Source of the DNA: Paracoccaceae bacterium
Lineage (GTDB): Bacteria > Pseudomonadota > Alphaproteobacteria > Rhodobacterales > Rhodobacteraceae
DNA length: 16,090 bases
Reading direction: 5' to 3'
NCBI GenBank assembly: GCA_007129775.1
Contig: SKUV01000231.1
Location: 1-16,090 of the forward strand
Below the pieces are notes generated by a model, which had not been told where the DNA came from, did no database searches, and worked only from the letters and a program-made list of their open reading frames with translations. Shown here in pieces: positions 16,024-16,090 of the stretch. How positions within the stretch are numbered: the stretch's first letter is position 1; each line of letters starts with the position of its first letter. Made by a program: the position numbers and the translations under genes.

Positions 16024-16090
16024 ATGATGGACGGCAGCCCCCGGCAGGACACGCTGACCAATGAACAGCGCATCCGCAACTTCAATCTGA
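16024..16090 (+). CDS. nuoD: NADH-quinone oxidoreductase subunit D (5' end only)
   Basis: Only the first 22 codons are in the window. The reading begins MMDGSPRQDTLTNEQRIRNF and continues with Asn-Leu; the IRNFNL stretch precedes NFGPQHPAAHG in NuoD proteins. NuoD is the 49-kDa-type subunit that forms the quinone site with NuoB. The ATG at 16024 is one base after the sulfotransferase stop, and GAGG within the end of that gene (16014-16017) can serve as its ribosome-binding site. Confidence 0.9.
   Translation, partial: MMDGSPRQDTLTNEQRIRNFNL

Overview
The window reads as one stretch of a high-GC alphaproteobacterial chromosome, most likely from the Rhodobacterales (Rhodobacteraceae). Supporting this are the character of NuoA, NuoB and NuoC, a CtrA-type box in front of a fliG-like gene, a FnrL-type box next to the nuo operon, and several small lipoproteins or secreted proteins of a style common in that family. 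Assignments come from reading motifs; no database search was run. I see no insertion sequence, prophage, CRISPR array, tRNA or rRNA.

Layout. Positions 1-2287 (minus) hold the first ~760 residues of aconitase AcnA, cut by the left edge. A divergent promoter region leads to a periplasmic DUF1223 thioredoxin-fold protein (2534-3265, plus), then adenylosuccinate lyase purB (3426-4733) and a 55-residue secreted cysteine-containing peptide (4875-5042) closed by a UUCG-loop terminator. A TTAA-N7-TTAA CtrA box precedes an isolated, divergent fliG-like gene (5202-6356). A 495-bp gene-free stretch with an 11-bp triple repeat separates it from a lipid A-type (LpxL/HtrB) acyltransferase (6852-7745). That gene converges on moaA (8772-7768, minus), which may be leaderless. 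A lipoprotein gene (8857-9363, plus) lies divergent to moaA.

Positions 13229-9374 (minus) form a tightly overlapping operon, glmU-glmS-AlkD-like DNA glycosylase. It pairs two steps of UDP-GlcNAc synthesis with a base-excision repair gene. Divergent from glmU is the start of the respiratory complex I operon: nuoA, nuoB, nuoC, then a sulfotransferase gene, then nuoD, cut by the right edge. The 361-bp glmU/nuoA intergenic region is dense in structure: an FNR-type palindrome, three perfect 12-bp tandem repeats, a perfect 10-bp GC hairpin and a good sigma70-like promoter.

Most of the window is housekeeping: TCA cycle, purines, Moco, cell-wall precursor and respiration. The less ordinary items are the sulfotransferase placed between nuoC and nuoD with one-base junctions on both sides, the FliG homologue that lacks most canonical torque-ring charges while carrying a CtrA box, the composite nuo/glmU regulatory region, and the tandem-repeat leader of the small secreted peptide. 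I did not find clear evidence of a wholly new multi-gene system.
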